DNA of 64,000 nt, from the NCBI RefSeq assembly GCF_010183535.1, contig NC_071333.1, positions 19,838,587 through 19,902,586 of the forward strand. Direction: 5' to 3'. This document shows positions 11,078 to 22,333 of the stretch, piece by piece. Made by a program: the position numbers and the translations under genes. Source of the DNA: Caenorhabditis remanei. Lineage: Eukaryota > Nematoda > Chromadorea > Rhabditida > Rhabditidae. The notes beneath the pieces were generated by a model, which made no database searches, was not told the DNA's origin, and saw only the letters and a list, made by a program, of their open reading frames with translations. Each line of letters opens with the position of its first letter. Within the stretch, counting starts at the first letter, position 1.

Positions 11078-12060
11078 CTAGATCTATCTAAATCTAGGCG
11101 GGGCAAATTACTTTCCTTTTCACCGACTGACCTTTGTCTCTCTCTCTCTTACTTAGGCCGAAAGGAAGATGATGAATTGCAATGATAAGACACAACGGAG
11201 AGAGAAATGGTTCGGTGAGCAAAAGAGGTATTCTAACGAGAAATATATGATTTTCGACATCCAAACATGAAAAATCAAGGTTTATCAAGCAAAAATTTTG
11301 TTTTGGGCACGAATTTATAGTAAAAAACTGATTTTTTTAATGAAAAAGTGGATGTTTGTCAAAAACCTTCCAAAACCTCCCCAAATTTTTCATGGAATGC
11401 GTTGTGAGGACTGTGGATTCCCATTAAATTATGTCAAAATCCGATTTTCAGCCTTGATAATAAATATTCTTGAAATTCCAGGTCAATAAACTTCAGATTT
11501 CCTCCTGAATAACTGAATTTTCGGCCAAAATATTTTCATTGAACAGCGAGTTTTTCAGATAGAAACATATGGCCAAACTTTCACTGCTAAATCTAACAAG
11601 GGAAGACTTTGGAGACGCCCCTTTCAAACGATCTATAAATTTGGTTATAGGTATTTTGGGCCACTCTGAGTTTATTTCAGCAGTCAAAGCCTGCTAAATG
11701 ACTCCGCGAATCGAGTTATGAGCTCTCAAACTTTTCATACTGATATGTTGTTCCACATGGAATTAAAAAACAAACCTTATAGAGCACGACGTCCGGCAAC
11801 GTTCGTAGTCCGATGAAGGAGCAAGATCTCCAAAATTCTTATATGAATACATCTCTACGATACGCACTAAAACAAGGATTCCAACCTTCATGAAAACCGA
11901 AATACGCTATCAAAGTTAGTCATTTCCCACTGTAAACAGCCGAAGTTAATAACCTTTTGAGAGATACCGTTCCTAGTTCAACAGCATGCTCAACTTGACA
12001 GGTGTCTCCTTTCTCACAAACAGAACTAGGTACATTTGCAATAACAGGATTACCGTGTTA
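11078..12060. other. intergenic with old repeat remnants
   Basis: 11599-11740 resembles the repeat at 4880-5030 (cctttcaaacga... and cgaatcgagttatgagc). 11885-11972 is a remnant of the TA-flanked MITE family (gccgaagttaataacctttt). No gene is supported. Confidence 0.4.
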
Positions 12061-12249
12061 TGGTGCACCGCCCTTCACATCAAGTAACCCACAGCTAATT
12101 ATGGGTTTGACGCATGCTCCAGATCTGGTTAAATGAAGACGTTTCCAGTAAACAATCACCGGTTGGTACAACGGATGTATTTGGTTCACTATTGTGCGGT
12201 AAACACGATCAAATTGCTCGGGTATACCGACCAACGGCCTTACTAACAC

Positions 12250-12480
12250 ATCTGGCCGCGGTAGTGCATAACCTTGTGCAACCTTTTGACAAGGAGAGAG
12301 TTATGTAAAACAGAGATTCAGGCTAGTTAAATTGGCTTGTTATAATAAACAACCTTTATAATATCTAGAGTGAAGAGAGCGCAGAAAATATGTATATAAG
12401 AGCGAAATCTGATTAGAATTTCACAATTTTAGAGAGCTTACCGGTATAGCTTTCGAATAATGGGCTCCTATTTTTATTAA
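12250..12480 (+). repeat. duplicated 5' region, copy A (with 14320-14560)
   Basis: This segment (cgcggtagtg... cagagattcaggctagt ... tgtatataag ... cttaccggtatagc) recurs at 14330-14560 at high identity. Both copies include a TATA box (tatataag at 12393-12400 and 14467-14474). It reads as the duplicated promoter/5'UTR of a gene whose HTH-like exons lie at 12705 and 13585. Confidence 0.65.
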
Positions 12481-12704
12481 ATTCTAATATATTGCTATTT
12501 CTCCATTGTTTTTGATGGGCTGTTCTTGCTTTATTGTGAGTTTCAACATGTTTTAAAAAAGTTTTCAGAATCTTTTTATTATAATGTAGAAAACCTAAAT
12601 ATAACCCGACTTGCACAACTTCAAACACTATACCTTTTAGGGAGGCCTTTCAGATCTAAAAAAAATTTCAATAACTTTTTTTCTTTTTCAGAAGAGTTTC
12701 TGGA

Positions 12705-12908
12705 ATGTCAACAGACCCGCCTCCGAAATTCGTCAAGGGAATCCTTCTAGAGGAATACAAGAAGGGGCTGACCGCCAATCAAGCATGTGAGAAAATAAAT
12801 CGCTTTTTTGTGGAGACAAATAAGAACACGGAGCCGGTGAAGTTGCAATTGGTGCAGTATTGGTTCAGGAGGTTTTTGACAGGCAATGAAAGTTTGGATG
12901 ACGATTAG
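12705..12908 (+). pseudogene. HTH_48-like (Mos1-type helix-turn-helix) exon, copy A
   Basis: An exon after a ctttttcag acceptor starts MSTDPPPKFVKGILLEEYKKG and continues through LVQYWFRRFLTGNESLDDD to a stop. The pattern (ILLEEYKKG...AC..IN......V..WF.RF..G) matches the HTH_48/Mos1 transposase HTH that also heads nematode F-box (FBXA/FTH) proteins. The frame ends in TAG 9 bp before a strong donor (gaggag|gtgagt). No F-box or FTH exon is found downstream. Whether the stop reflects decay or a genuinely short protein is unclear. A diverged copy lies about 880 bp downstream. Confidence 0.5.
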
Positions 12909-13584
12909 AAAGAGGAGGTGAGTGTACTGTAACACAAAAAAGCATCTGAATGTATATGTTTCTAGGGGGAGAATTTGAAAAATATGGTATTTCAGACCAT
13001 TTTTAGATCGTAAACTTCAAAAATTGTTACTTTCAGCTGTCAGAGCTTTCCACGCTTTAAAAATGCCTTTTTTGCTTGTAATTAGCCACCTCAGAGGGTC
13101 TGAAGGCTGAATTTTCTAAAATTTAGCATTTCTGATTTACTGAATTTTTAAAATTGCGTTTTTTCACTGCTAAACGGGTCTCAGACCACGTTAACATCTC
13201 TCGGAGCCGTTTCGAACCATTTTTCCAATAAAAATGTTTAAAACGCTGTAAAATACCTATCCACGCGGACATCACGACATCCGAACACACAGACAACCCA
13301 AATATTCAATTTTCTAGCCTCCTCACCACCTCTACACCACCTTGTGCCTACACCGACGCACCGTGTAATCTGATCTGACTTTTATGATGTCTATAATTCT
13401 CCCCATCGCGCCGCGCCGCCCATAATGCTTCACTTACAACTTTATATTTTTATTTGAATAAAAATGTATTGAACAATCAGTTTCTGTAATCTTTATATCT
13501 TTATATGATAACTACTTCCTGTACTGTAACTTTCAGATCTAAAAAATTTCAAGAACTTTTTTTCATTTTCAGAAGAGTTTCAGG

Positions 13585-13708
13585 AATGTCAACAGACCCG
13601 CCTCTGAAATTAGTCGAGCGCATCCTTTTAGAGGAGTATAAGAAGGGTCTATCCGGTGAAGTTGGAATTTGTGCAGTATTCGTTCAGGTGGCTCTTGACA
13701 AGCAATGA
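13585..13708 (+). pseudogene. HTH_48-like exon, copy B, internally deleted
   Basis: It shares the acceptor, the start (MSTDPPLKLVERILLEEYKKG) and the gaggag|gtgagtgtac donor with the exon at 12705. A deletion removes the middle of the helix-turn-helix and shifts the frame. In the ancestral frame a stop (GAATAA) again sits at the same place just before the donor. It is a decayed tandem duplicate. Confidence 0.55.
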
Positions 13709-13871
13709 AAATTTGAACGATGAATAAAAAGAGGAGGTGAGTGTACCGTAACTGGGGAAAGGTAGAGTATAGTAAAAAAGAAAACAAATCATGTAACATT
13801 TTTTATTTTAGAAATCCGAATGTTATTAGCCTTTGAAACGTTTTAGACAACATTTCAAACAGCTTGTCCCA

Positions 13872-14209
13872 CAAGTTTTATTTTGTATGAGTTGGCGAGA
13901 GCAAAAATACCACATCATTTTGACATGTGACCAATTTTTAGTAGGAACAATTTCTTGAAAGTTACAGATTGTCAGAATGAAAAACTCCTAAATTTCGCTT
14001 GTCGGTTTCAGGGTGAAATGACTTTGATTATCTGTAACTTTTATGGTAGTGTCCCTACAAAATATGATCAGCTACAAAAATAATGTGCTATTTTTGCTCT
14101 GTCCAACCCATACAAAACTAGGACAATCAGATGACACCGAAATACACTGTCAAAGTTGATCATTTTTCACTGAAAACAGCTAAAGTTGATAAACTTTTCA
14201 GCGGTAATG
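13872..14209. repeat. foldback MITE copy (TA-flanked family)
   Basis: Inverted arms around 13872-14209: cttgtcccacaagttt on the left pairs with aaactaggacaatcag-type sequence on the right. It ends in ctaaagttgataaacttttcagcggtaatg|ta. Same family as the copies at 50.4 and 60.7 kb. Confidence 0.6.
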
Positions 14210-14668
14210 TATGCGATTAAAGTGATTGAAGTGTTGTGGCGGCAAATTTTTCGTACTAGATGACCCTCAGATTGCCTCAGATTTCTCATTTCGCACTTTG
14301 AACGTATCTCAATTTCGAAATTCATTCGGGCGCGGTAATGAGTCACCTTGTGTAACCTTCCGACAAAGAAAGATTTATGTAAAACAGAGATTCAGGCTAG
14401 TGAGATTGGCTTGTTATGAAAAACAACCTTCACAGTATATAGAGAGAAGAGAGCGCAGAATCTATGTATATAAGAGCGAAATCTGATTAGAATTTCACAA
14501 TTTTAGAAAGCTTACCGGTATAGCATTCGAAAAATGGACTCCTATTTTTATTAAATTCTAATATTTTGTTATTTCTGCATTATTTTCAACTGGTTGTGTT
14601 GGCTTTGTGGTGAGTTTCAACATGTTTTCAAAAAATAAACTTAACCTGATCCTAATTTCAGACCTCTA

Positions 14669-15264
14669 ATGAATTCTCCTGCTCAACTACTTCCTCTCGG
14701 AGTTGCAGTACTTGGAGAAGGGTGAGATAGTCAGCAAAACTTAACCCGTAAGCAATTAATCTTAATTACAGAAGAGCGACCAAATCGAAACCAAATCCGA
14801 TGGAAGTAGGTGGTACCACCAAGAGATCCAGACCGTGAGCACAGGACTCGGAAACCGGAGACTAAAATTGTTATTGATTATTCCAGTGAGTTGTATGACG
14901 ACGGTATGTAAAAATGATGTAAAAACATTTCAGCTCGTCGTTCGAATCTGCGCGACAGGAAGGATACGGTAGCTAAAAGTAGAAGACGGTCCCCGATTCA
15001 GAGATTTTGCTCCAGAAGTCTTGAGCTCAAGTGCCGCTGGTAAGCCAATTCCTTTCAGTTTCAGCTTGAAAACTATTTGATATAATTTAATAGTTTCAGC
15101 ACCACGACCAGTTCGCAGGCAGAGAGCACAGAACAGAAAGCGACCGGCTCAGGAAGGAGATGCAAAAAGAAAACCAAGAGGAAGGACTCATCGATTGGCT
15201 GATGGAGAGGCGAGCAGTCATGGGGAGCCAGAGGATGTGCAAGACCAAGTCGATGAAGATAATG
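14669..15264 (+). pseudogene. fragment of a basic/acidic-tailed protein gene
   Basis: The clearest exon is 15100-15264, after agtttcag. It encodes a very basic then acidic stretch (PRPVRRQRAQNRKRPAQEGD... DGEASSHGEPEDVQD). Smaller exon-like blocks at 14669-14720, 14772-14815 and 14936-15040 have splice signals but are interrupted by in-frame stops in simple models. The composition suggests a nuclear protein with an NLS. It follows the second copy of the duplicated promoter region (14330-14560), which could drive it. Confidence 0.3.
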
Positions 15265-16630
15265 GTTAGTTATGTATTTGTTGCACAGATACCCACTTGA
15301 CATGTAGATCAAAAGCAGAGCTACATTTTTGTAGTTGACAGTTTTCCTGTACGTACACTCTTTAAAGAGTTTTGAACAGTTGCAACTCCATTGGGACCGT
15401 ATGTGGAAAAAAGTTGTACCCTCCATTGTAGACTAAAAAGGACGCAGGCTGTTAAAACAAAAAAATTGGCTAAAACTTTCATTTCTGAGTCTAAATCGAA
15501 AAAAACCAAAAAAAAAGTGCTGAAACGTAGCAAACTTTAAAAAAAACCCAGAACGGCTCCTGATAAAGCCCTGGTTAAAAAAAAATAATATTTTGAAATA
15601 TATCAAGTATATGGCTTCATTTTTGCAGTTGACAGTTTTTTTCTAGCTCCACCCACTTTTCTTTGAAAGCGCGTGTCTTGTAAGTGGGCGGAGCAAACGA
15701 AAAGTTGTCAACTACAAAAATGTAGCTCTACTCTTGATCTACACACATATTATCGAATAAATGCAATTTGTTTTAAGCTTGAGCTCCAACTCCTGCACCA
15801 TCACAACCTGCTCAGCGTACAAATGTATATTTTGAAAAAAAAAATTGTTTTTGAAGAAGTGATTTGAATAAATATGTGAAATTTATAAACTGGTGTTACC
15901 TTCTGTTACTCTTTTTATTATGTATTCTATTTTCCTAGATATCTTTTTTGAATGAAGCGGGGAATGGGCTGAAAAAGAATAGTTTGAGGTATCAAATTTC
16001 AGGAATCCGATTTCACACTCAATTTCCAACAACAATCGTCTCTTCCTTTAGCACGACATGAATCCTAATTTTCCCTATAATTTCTTGGAGGCACCACTAA
16101 TTGAGCAGTATCTGTAATTCCTGCTAATGAACATCAGTTTCGGACGGTTCAACTCTCAGATTTTGTGTGTGGGAAGCTTGCTTGTTTCGTACTGTAAACT
16201 TTTCTCAATTTCGAAACTCTAAGATTTTCTTTCTCTTGAGGACTTCAAATTATTGAGTTTCGAAAAACGTTATGGAGTTTCGGAGAATTTTATTGACTTT
16301 TCGCAAAATGTTAATGAGTTTTCCCAGAATTATTGAGTTTTGCAGAACGTTTCATATTTTACCGTAACCCAGCCAATTCCAATTAAACGTCATTGAACAG
16401 CGAATAATCAAAAATAAAATCACTGGATGATGCTCAAATTAGTATCAGTGTTTATGTATGTTAACTGATTTTTTTTGAAATTAAACATTATATCTCAATT
16501 TTTCATTTCTGGATCTGAATGATGATATTGACCTTGCGATAGGAGTAGATCTTATCTAGATGACACATCTGTCATTCCGTATATTCAATCGATATATTTT
16601 ACTACGATTACAAATTTACTCATTGTCATC
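15265..16630. other. intergenic with MITE fragments
   Basis: 15318-15435 and 15595-15740 are inverted fragments of the tcaactacaaaaatg MITE family. The rest is AT-rich and no gene is supported. Confidence 0.45.
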
Positions 16631-16642
16631 ATACACGGACCG

Positions 16643-16650
16643 TATATAAG
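16643..16650 (+). promoter_or_regulatory. TATA box of the CHK1-like kinase
   Basis: tatataag lies about 104 bp upstream of the ATG at 16754, followed by a pyrimidine-rich leader (ctctactctgctag). The position fits a core promoter with a leader of roughly 75 nt. Confidence 0.55.
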
Positions 16651-16753
16651 GAGGAGAAAAGAGAACAACTCAATCTACTCTCACTGTTACTTTCACTGCT
16701 ATCCTGCTACTCTCTACTCTGCTAGAAACTTTACCTCGTGCCAAACTTTCAAC

Positions 16754-17734
16754 ATGGCTGGATATCCAAAAGACAGCGAGCTCTTTAACGACATCATCGA
16801 CGGAAACATCAAAATGAACGAATTCAAGAATCTTGGAAAAGGAGGATTCGGCGACGTGTTGCTCTACCGCTCAAAAAACACCACCGCGGCCATCAAGCGA
16901 GTTAAACTGGGAGCAAGATCCAAGAATCTGATGGAATACAACATCCACAACCAACTGCACAAAGTAGGAAATAAGCATGTTATAGGATTGTATGATGTTC
17001 TCAAAACGAAAGATTTTCTTTACTTCTTCATGGAGTTTGCCGCATCTGGAGACTTGGAGCAGAAACTCGTAGCAAAAGGATCGTTGCCACTTACACTCGC
17101 CAAAGAATACTTTACGCAATTGATCAATGGAGTCGCTTTTATTCACGATCAAGGCATAGTCCACAGGGATCTGAAACCTGGAAATTTATTTTTCTCCTCT
17201 GATGGAACTCTCAAAATTGGTGACTTTGGAGCAGCAACAAAATTTAGAGATGCAAAAGGAAGGAATATCAAGGTGTCACTCTTCGGAACAAAGTCCCACT
17301 GGGCACCTGAAGTGGAAGCCGCAAAGAAATTTGTCGATGGACAACCAATGGACATATGGTCGTGTGGAATTATTCTCATTGAGATGATTGCGGGATGTCG
17401 GCCGTGGAAAGTTGCGACCCTCCCGAATTTGAAGAATTGGATATCGAATGACTTGGACAAAACCGCTCTTCCATGGAACGCTATCGACGCTGATGTGATG
17501 GCTTTTCTCCGCAATATCCTCGACGTCGATCCTGAAACTCGAGCAACTATTGAAGAAATTCGAGAGGACAAATGGTTTAGTGGAAAGGACGGCATTGAAA
17601 ACAATAATGGAGAAGCGGAACAACCGAAGAAAGAGAGAAAGCGGAAAATTCAGAACGAGATCAAAACTTCGGAGGAAAATGTGAGAAAACGTCAACGAGT
17701 GCCCAAGAAGAAGTTCGGTTGCTTAGACTATTGA
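16754..17734 (+). CDS. CHK1-like Ser/Thr protein kinase, single exon (326 aa)
   Basis: A complete uninterrupted kinase domain. Gly-rich loop LGKGGFGDV (27-35), AAIK lysine 48, alpha-C glutamate near 61, HRDLKPGN with Asp139, DFG with Asp157, APE as WAPEVEA (183-189), then [19 protein letters not shown]. The motif order, the insert [14 protein letters not shown] and the tail [19 protein letters not shown] match the CAMK-group CHK1 subfamily, which is expanded in Caenorhabditis as short kinase-domain-only proteins. The C terminus (about 295-326) is strongly basic ([19 protein letters not shown]), likely an NLS. The long CHK1 regulatory tail is absent. It has no introns, unlike the five-exon relative at 45337-46735, so it may be retrocopied. 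AATAAA follows at 17823. It is probably catalytically active; its substrate is unknown. Confidence 0.9.
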   Translation: MAGYPKDSELFNDIIDGNIKMNEFKNLGKGGFGDVLLYRSKNTTAAIKRVKLGARSKNLMEYNIHNQLHKVGNKHVIGLYDVLKTKDFLYFFMEFAASGDLEQKLVAKGSLPLTLAKEYFTQLINGVAFIHDQGIVHRDLKPGNLFFSSDGTLKIGDFGAATKFRDAKGRNIKVSLFGTKSHWAPEVEAAKKFVDGQPMDIWSCGIILIEMIAGCRPWKVATLPNLKNWISNDLDKTALPWNAIDADVMAFLRNILDVDPETRATIEEIREDKWFSGKDGIENNNGEAEQPKKERKRKIQNEIKTSEENVRKRQRVPKKKFGCLDY

Positions 17735-17828
17735 TAGCAATTAAATCTTAATTATCACGTTCAATTTTACCTATTATTTATCACATACTTTTTCTGTTCA
17801 ACTTTCATATATCTAATAAGTTAATAAA

Positions 17829-19590
17829 ATTATAATAATTAACCTATTTTTCTTTTTTCGTTCTTTTTAGGCTTCTAGGAAATATTAGCTTTGGTAATTT
17901 TTTCACACCAGATTTTTAAAATAGACGAACCAGAAAACCGATTAATCGTTGGAGGGTTAGAAACAAAATGAGAAAAAAGAAAAAGGTGAGCAGAGGGGAA
18001 ATGTCGGTGAGGATTATCATGGCTAAGCGTGTTCTCGAAGGTTCGTTTGAACTATCTGATTTCCCAAGAAGATAAGCGAGGAGGTGACATTCGTGAACAA
18101 AAGGAAAGAAAGAAATATGTGCTCTGGCAAAAATCTTTTGATGTGAAGGGTCGTACGTGTGAACAGGACCGTTGCAATAAGGTGTAAGAAGAAGAATGGG
18201 ATGACACTAGAGACAACGTATGTTAAATCAATTAGAACAAAGATAATCCGACTACGCTCTATATTTGATTTATAAACAATATTGTATAGTGTTAGTGTCC
18301 GTCATTATCTTCAATGTCGGTACCATCTAAAGAAACTGTCTACCAATACTGACAAGAAATGCAGTAAATGGGATACGTTCTGCTTCCGGACAACACATAA
18401 TTCTTCTTAATTGACCTACCCAATGAGTTTTCGTAGGGAGAAGCACAGAATTGTAAGATGTGAAAAGTTTAAACCATCACTGCAGTGATGATTGTCTTTT
18501 ATGCTTTATGAGTGATATCTTCCACAATTTGTCTGCTGGAGCATTCGGTGATGGTTGAAAATGAAGATGATGGACCATGTAAAACCGAAACTTGAAACGA
18601 CAGGCAGACAAAGCTTAAGGAATATGAGAAGCTGAACGTCGTAAGAGCCATCAGATAGCGGGGTGTGCCAACGCGGGCACCCATTTGCAAAGAATAAAGC
18701 GCTAACTTTATGAGGTGGACTCAAGTCAGGTCAGATAGTAAACTTTCCCCATTATGATAATGTTTTTCCTAGAACAGTAAATCTCAAAAAAAAAGAGTTG
18801 CAGCCACACATCCTAAATGTTTAGATTTTATTACACACGTTTCAAGTATAGTTACTGTAAATTTAAAAGTTTACATGAACCATACAAAAATTGAAATTTG
18901 AATTACCCCGAATTTCCAAAAAGATAAACAACACTCCGGTATTCCGCTTGTTTGTTTATAAATTCTGTTTTTCAGAAAAAACTAAAAAATCATTATGCGT
19001 CATGATACTTTCTTCTTTGTCTTTTAAAATTTGTAAACTCTTTCAATTTTTAATTAGTTGTCTCAAAATCCAACATTATCAAAACGAATGTGGATCAATT
19101 CAGTTAGTATTTCAACATTTTCTGTAAATTTTGGGAAAAAATTACTCTCGGTTATGACTCAAGTTAGTCTGCTTCTATTTTTTGTTGATCGTTGATCATC
19201 AGATTTTTTTTTTGATTTTTGGCTTTCCGATTCGTGGAACCATTATAAATACGATAGTCAATCGAATTTTTGTTTCAATTGAACTAGAAAGACTGTAACT
19301 CTCATTTTCGCCGTATTCTCTGGTACCAATCCATCAACTATTTTCCAAAGTTTTAAATTTGGTCACTAGCGGTTACTTTGAAACCCAAAACTTCTAAATT
19401 TTGAACATTTTATATTTCAGACCGATTCCCCCTAACAATCCTCTGTCACTTGATAGATGTCCCGTTATATCACCCAACAACTACCTACCTATTTTATAAG
19501 CAACCCCCGAGTGTTAACAAGAAAGAAACGGATTTACTAAGTCTGGAAATGTTTTGTTGTAGCTACATTTAACAACATTTCAAATTTTCA
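17829..19590. other. intergenic, nothing supported
   Basis: AT-rich sequence. The missing first exon of the zinc-finger gene at 19592 may lie in the last few hundred bases. Confidence 0.35.
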
Positions 19591-19591
19591 G

Positions 19592-20482
19592 TTTGTTCCA
19601 AATGTCTCGAAACATTTGCTTCCGGATATAATTATTTCAAACATATTCTCGAGTGCACAGAATACTATCGCAACAAAATGTTTGTCAGTTACATAACTAT
19701 ATTCGCGTGAAACTGACTTTTTTCTTCAGGATTATGCTTATTATTCAACCAATGCATATCTGCTAGCGCAATACAAGCTCTCCCAACTTTGTGGTGCATT
19801 CACCAACAAGAAATTCACCAGGTGCACCCTTTGTAAGAAATCATTTGACAATGAAGAGCAACTACAAGTTCATGTTAAGACTTGCAAGAAGCTCACCGAC
19901 GAGTGGAAAAAGTTTGAGGTCAGTTCTACATTTCCTCCAACTAATCACGTTCCAATAAATCAACTTTAAGCTTGAAATCGACGACTGGGCTAAAATCTTT
20001 ACAATATACCAAGAGAGGGTTTATAACGCATCAACGGCTTGTGCTGAATGTGGACCATGGAGTATGTACCGTATCTTAGTCAAACGAGATTTCAACACCG
20101 CACGAGGTCAAGTTCTTGATGCACTTCCTGCGTTTTTTGATGCGCTATTCATTCGCTTCCTGGAGAAAAACAAAGATGTGGCAAACTTCATATCTTCCAA
20201 AGAGCCAGCTCAGAAAACGGTACACTTGGCCTTCCTCAAGAAAGGAAAGGAAAAAGAAAAAATCGGGAAAGTTGGAAAATGTGAGAACGGTCCTCAATTA
20301 GCAGAAGGTACATAAAATCATCGTTTAGTTTAACATCAATCCTATTATTTCCAGATGCTGGTGATCTCATTTTAAATTTTTTGGATGGCACTGACATTGA
20401 CGATTGGGATGGCTACTGGAACAACTCAGAAGACGAGGAATGTGATGATGACTTTTGTGATTCGGAGGACGATGGTGGCTAA
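19592..20482 (+). CDS. protein with two C2HC zinc fingers (5' exon missing)
   Basis: Exons 19592-19683, 19730-19918, 19971-20307 and 20355-20482 join in phase through gtcagt/gtcagt/gtacat donors and tttcag-type acceptors, giving about 247 residues. Exons 1 and 2 each encode a C-x2-C-x12-H-x4-C finger (CSKCLETF... and CTLCKKSF...), a C2HC zinc-finger spacing. The third exon has a mixed helical region and ends lysine-rich (KKGKEKEKIGK). The last exon is very acidic (DIDDWDGYW... SEDEECDDDFCDSEDD). The first exon starts in phase 1, so an upstream exon must supply the start. The only candidate seen (ATG near 19549) needs a 36-bp intron, so I leave the 5' end open. AATAAA lies near 20625. A nucleic-acid or protein-binding role is inferred only from the fingers. 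Confidence 0.65.
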
Positions 20483-20639
20483 TAGTGTATTCAGACTCTA
20501 TACTTATTAATTTTGTCTACATAGACGAAATTTCCGGTTTTTCTTGTCTGTCGGTTTGAAGCTTTCTCCTGAATCTTTTCCATAACTTTCATTTTTATTT
20601 TTTACTATTTCTCACACCCCCTGTCAAATAAAACTTGAA

Positions 20640-21268
20640 CATTTTTCCTTCATGTGGTGTAACAATAAAACAAACAGGCTCAAATTTATTATTTAAAACT
20701 TCAAAACAGTAGGAATTTCTCAAAATTCCGCTTAAAGAAGTGCACATTGCTGGAAAGAAAGAGTTGGTTGAAAGCTCTGGACCATCTCACACCCATTTTT
20801 TCCCTAATCTCAACAAATCTACGCTCCGGGACCTGATTTCAAATCATACCCTAAGTTATACCATTAGCAGCAGGAAGATATAATCGATGAGTCCTTGACA
20901 GATTTGAAACTTTATGGTTGTTGTGTTGAAAGAAATTTGATAAGATTTGGTTTTTGTAGTTGGCCATCTTTATTCAGACTCAGACCCAGACTCACATAGT
21001 CAGAACTGTTTTTTCACATTACTGTTTTATCATTTTTGTTGTTAAAAACGTGGTTTCCTATAAAAATTAAGGATAAATTTCCCCGTTTTTGTTTGATGAA
21101 TTCGTCATAAAAACCTATTGACACCAATAAAATTTAAGAGTTAGTCAGGTACCGAGGTTCGACGTATTTGTCAGCAAAAAATAGAGGGGCTCTCTCTATC
21201 TGAAGTGTCTTTCTTATTTATATAATTGCCCCCCGACGGACCCTTTGAGTGATAGAGGTGCATGCACC
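20640..21268. other. intergenic, nothing supported
   Basis: AT-rich spacer up to the first inverted duplication. Confidence 0.35.
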
Positions 21269-22296
21269 TCAAATAGAGCCATTTGTGTGTGCAGAGTTGC
21301 GCCACTTGTGTATGCAGAGTTACGACATTTGTGTATTCTAGTAGTGATTTGAATAATCCCGTGACCAAAGCCAGAACACTCTGCGAAGAAAAGACTTTTG
21401 CAGAATAGAATGGAAGATGACGAAGACACAAAAATATAGAAAAAACCACACCTATACAAATTACCACATCAGAGTCACAAACAAACCTTTTATACTTAGG
21501 AAACCATGCAGTTTTGATTGGTTAGCTCAGAGATATGCGCGTGCACATCTGATAGTGTACATTCAGACCTTTCAAAAAAACATTACCGTATATTTTTTCT
21601 TTAGCCCCACCCCCCTATGTAAAAACCATGTCAAATCTTGCAACTTAAATTCAAATTTATTCAATAGCACAAAAAATCATTTTAGAAAGAATGATATTGA
21701 GAAAATAATGAATAAATAACAATTATCATAATTACTGACATTCGATATTGATGATGAAGTGGAAAACGCCGTCAACCTTCCTACGATGCACCGAGCCAAT
21801 CAAGTCGATTACTCCCTGAAGCGGGAACCCGAAGTGGATTGGGTATCGTTGACTGAAAAATAAAAATTGCATATATTTTTTCAAAACGTTAAAAGTAGTT
21901 AAGGAGGAAAATGTACCTTTTGTATCCACTAACAATCACTTCTTCTGGTAGTCTCCGATCGGTTTGGCAGTATTGAATCAAATGTTTTTTTGAAAGGTCT
22001 GAATGTACACTATCAGATGTGCACGCGCATATCTCTGAGCTAACCAATCAAAACTGCATGGTTTCCTAAGTATAAAAGGTTTGTTTGTGACTCTGATGTG
22101 GTAATTTGTATAGGTGTGGTTTTTTCTATATTTTTGTGTCTTCGTCATCTTCCATTCTATTCTGCAAAAGTCTTTTCTTCGCAGAGTGTTCTGGCTTTGG
22201 TCACGGGATTATTCAAATCACTACTAGAATACACAAATGTCGTAACTCTGCATACACAAGTGGCGCAACTCTGCACACACAAATGGCTCTATTTGA
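21269..22296. repeat. inverted duplication 1 (316-bp arms, 396-bp spacer)
   Basis: Arms 21269-21584 and 21981-22296 are reverse complements of equal length and near-identical (for example tcaaatagagccatttg against caaatggctctatttga, and gacctttcaaaaaaacatt at the inner edge). There are no transposon-like termini or target duplication. The spacer carries part of a gene, which suggests a genomic inverted duplication, not a MITE. Confidence 0.9.
21732..21998 (-). pseudogene. two-exon 3' gene fragment inside inverted duplication 1
   Basis: Minus-strand exons 21917-21998 (phase 1 start after acattcag) and 21732-21852 join at AG|T in phase. They encode ...QYCQTDRRLPEEVIVSGYKS, then QRYPIHFGFPLQGVIDLIG through FHFIINIECQ and a stop. 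The coding-like composition and matching phase support a real gene end. The upstream part would lie in the right arm, where no continuing exon is found, so the gene was probably cut by the duplication. No family is recognised. Confidence 0.4.
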
Positions 22297-22333
22297 ATAG
22301 AATAGACAAATGGCTCTATTTGAATATCCACCT

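Noticed and set aside
17149..17695. Long minus-strand frames opposite the kinase at 16754
   Set aside because: They are antisense to a complete kinase domain and arise from its codon bias.
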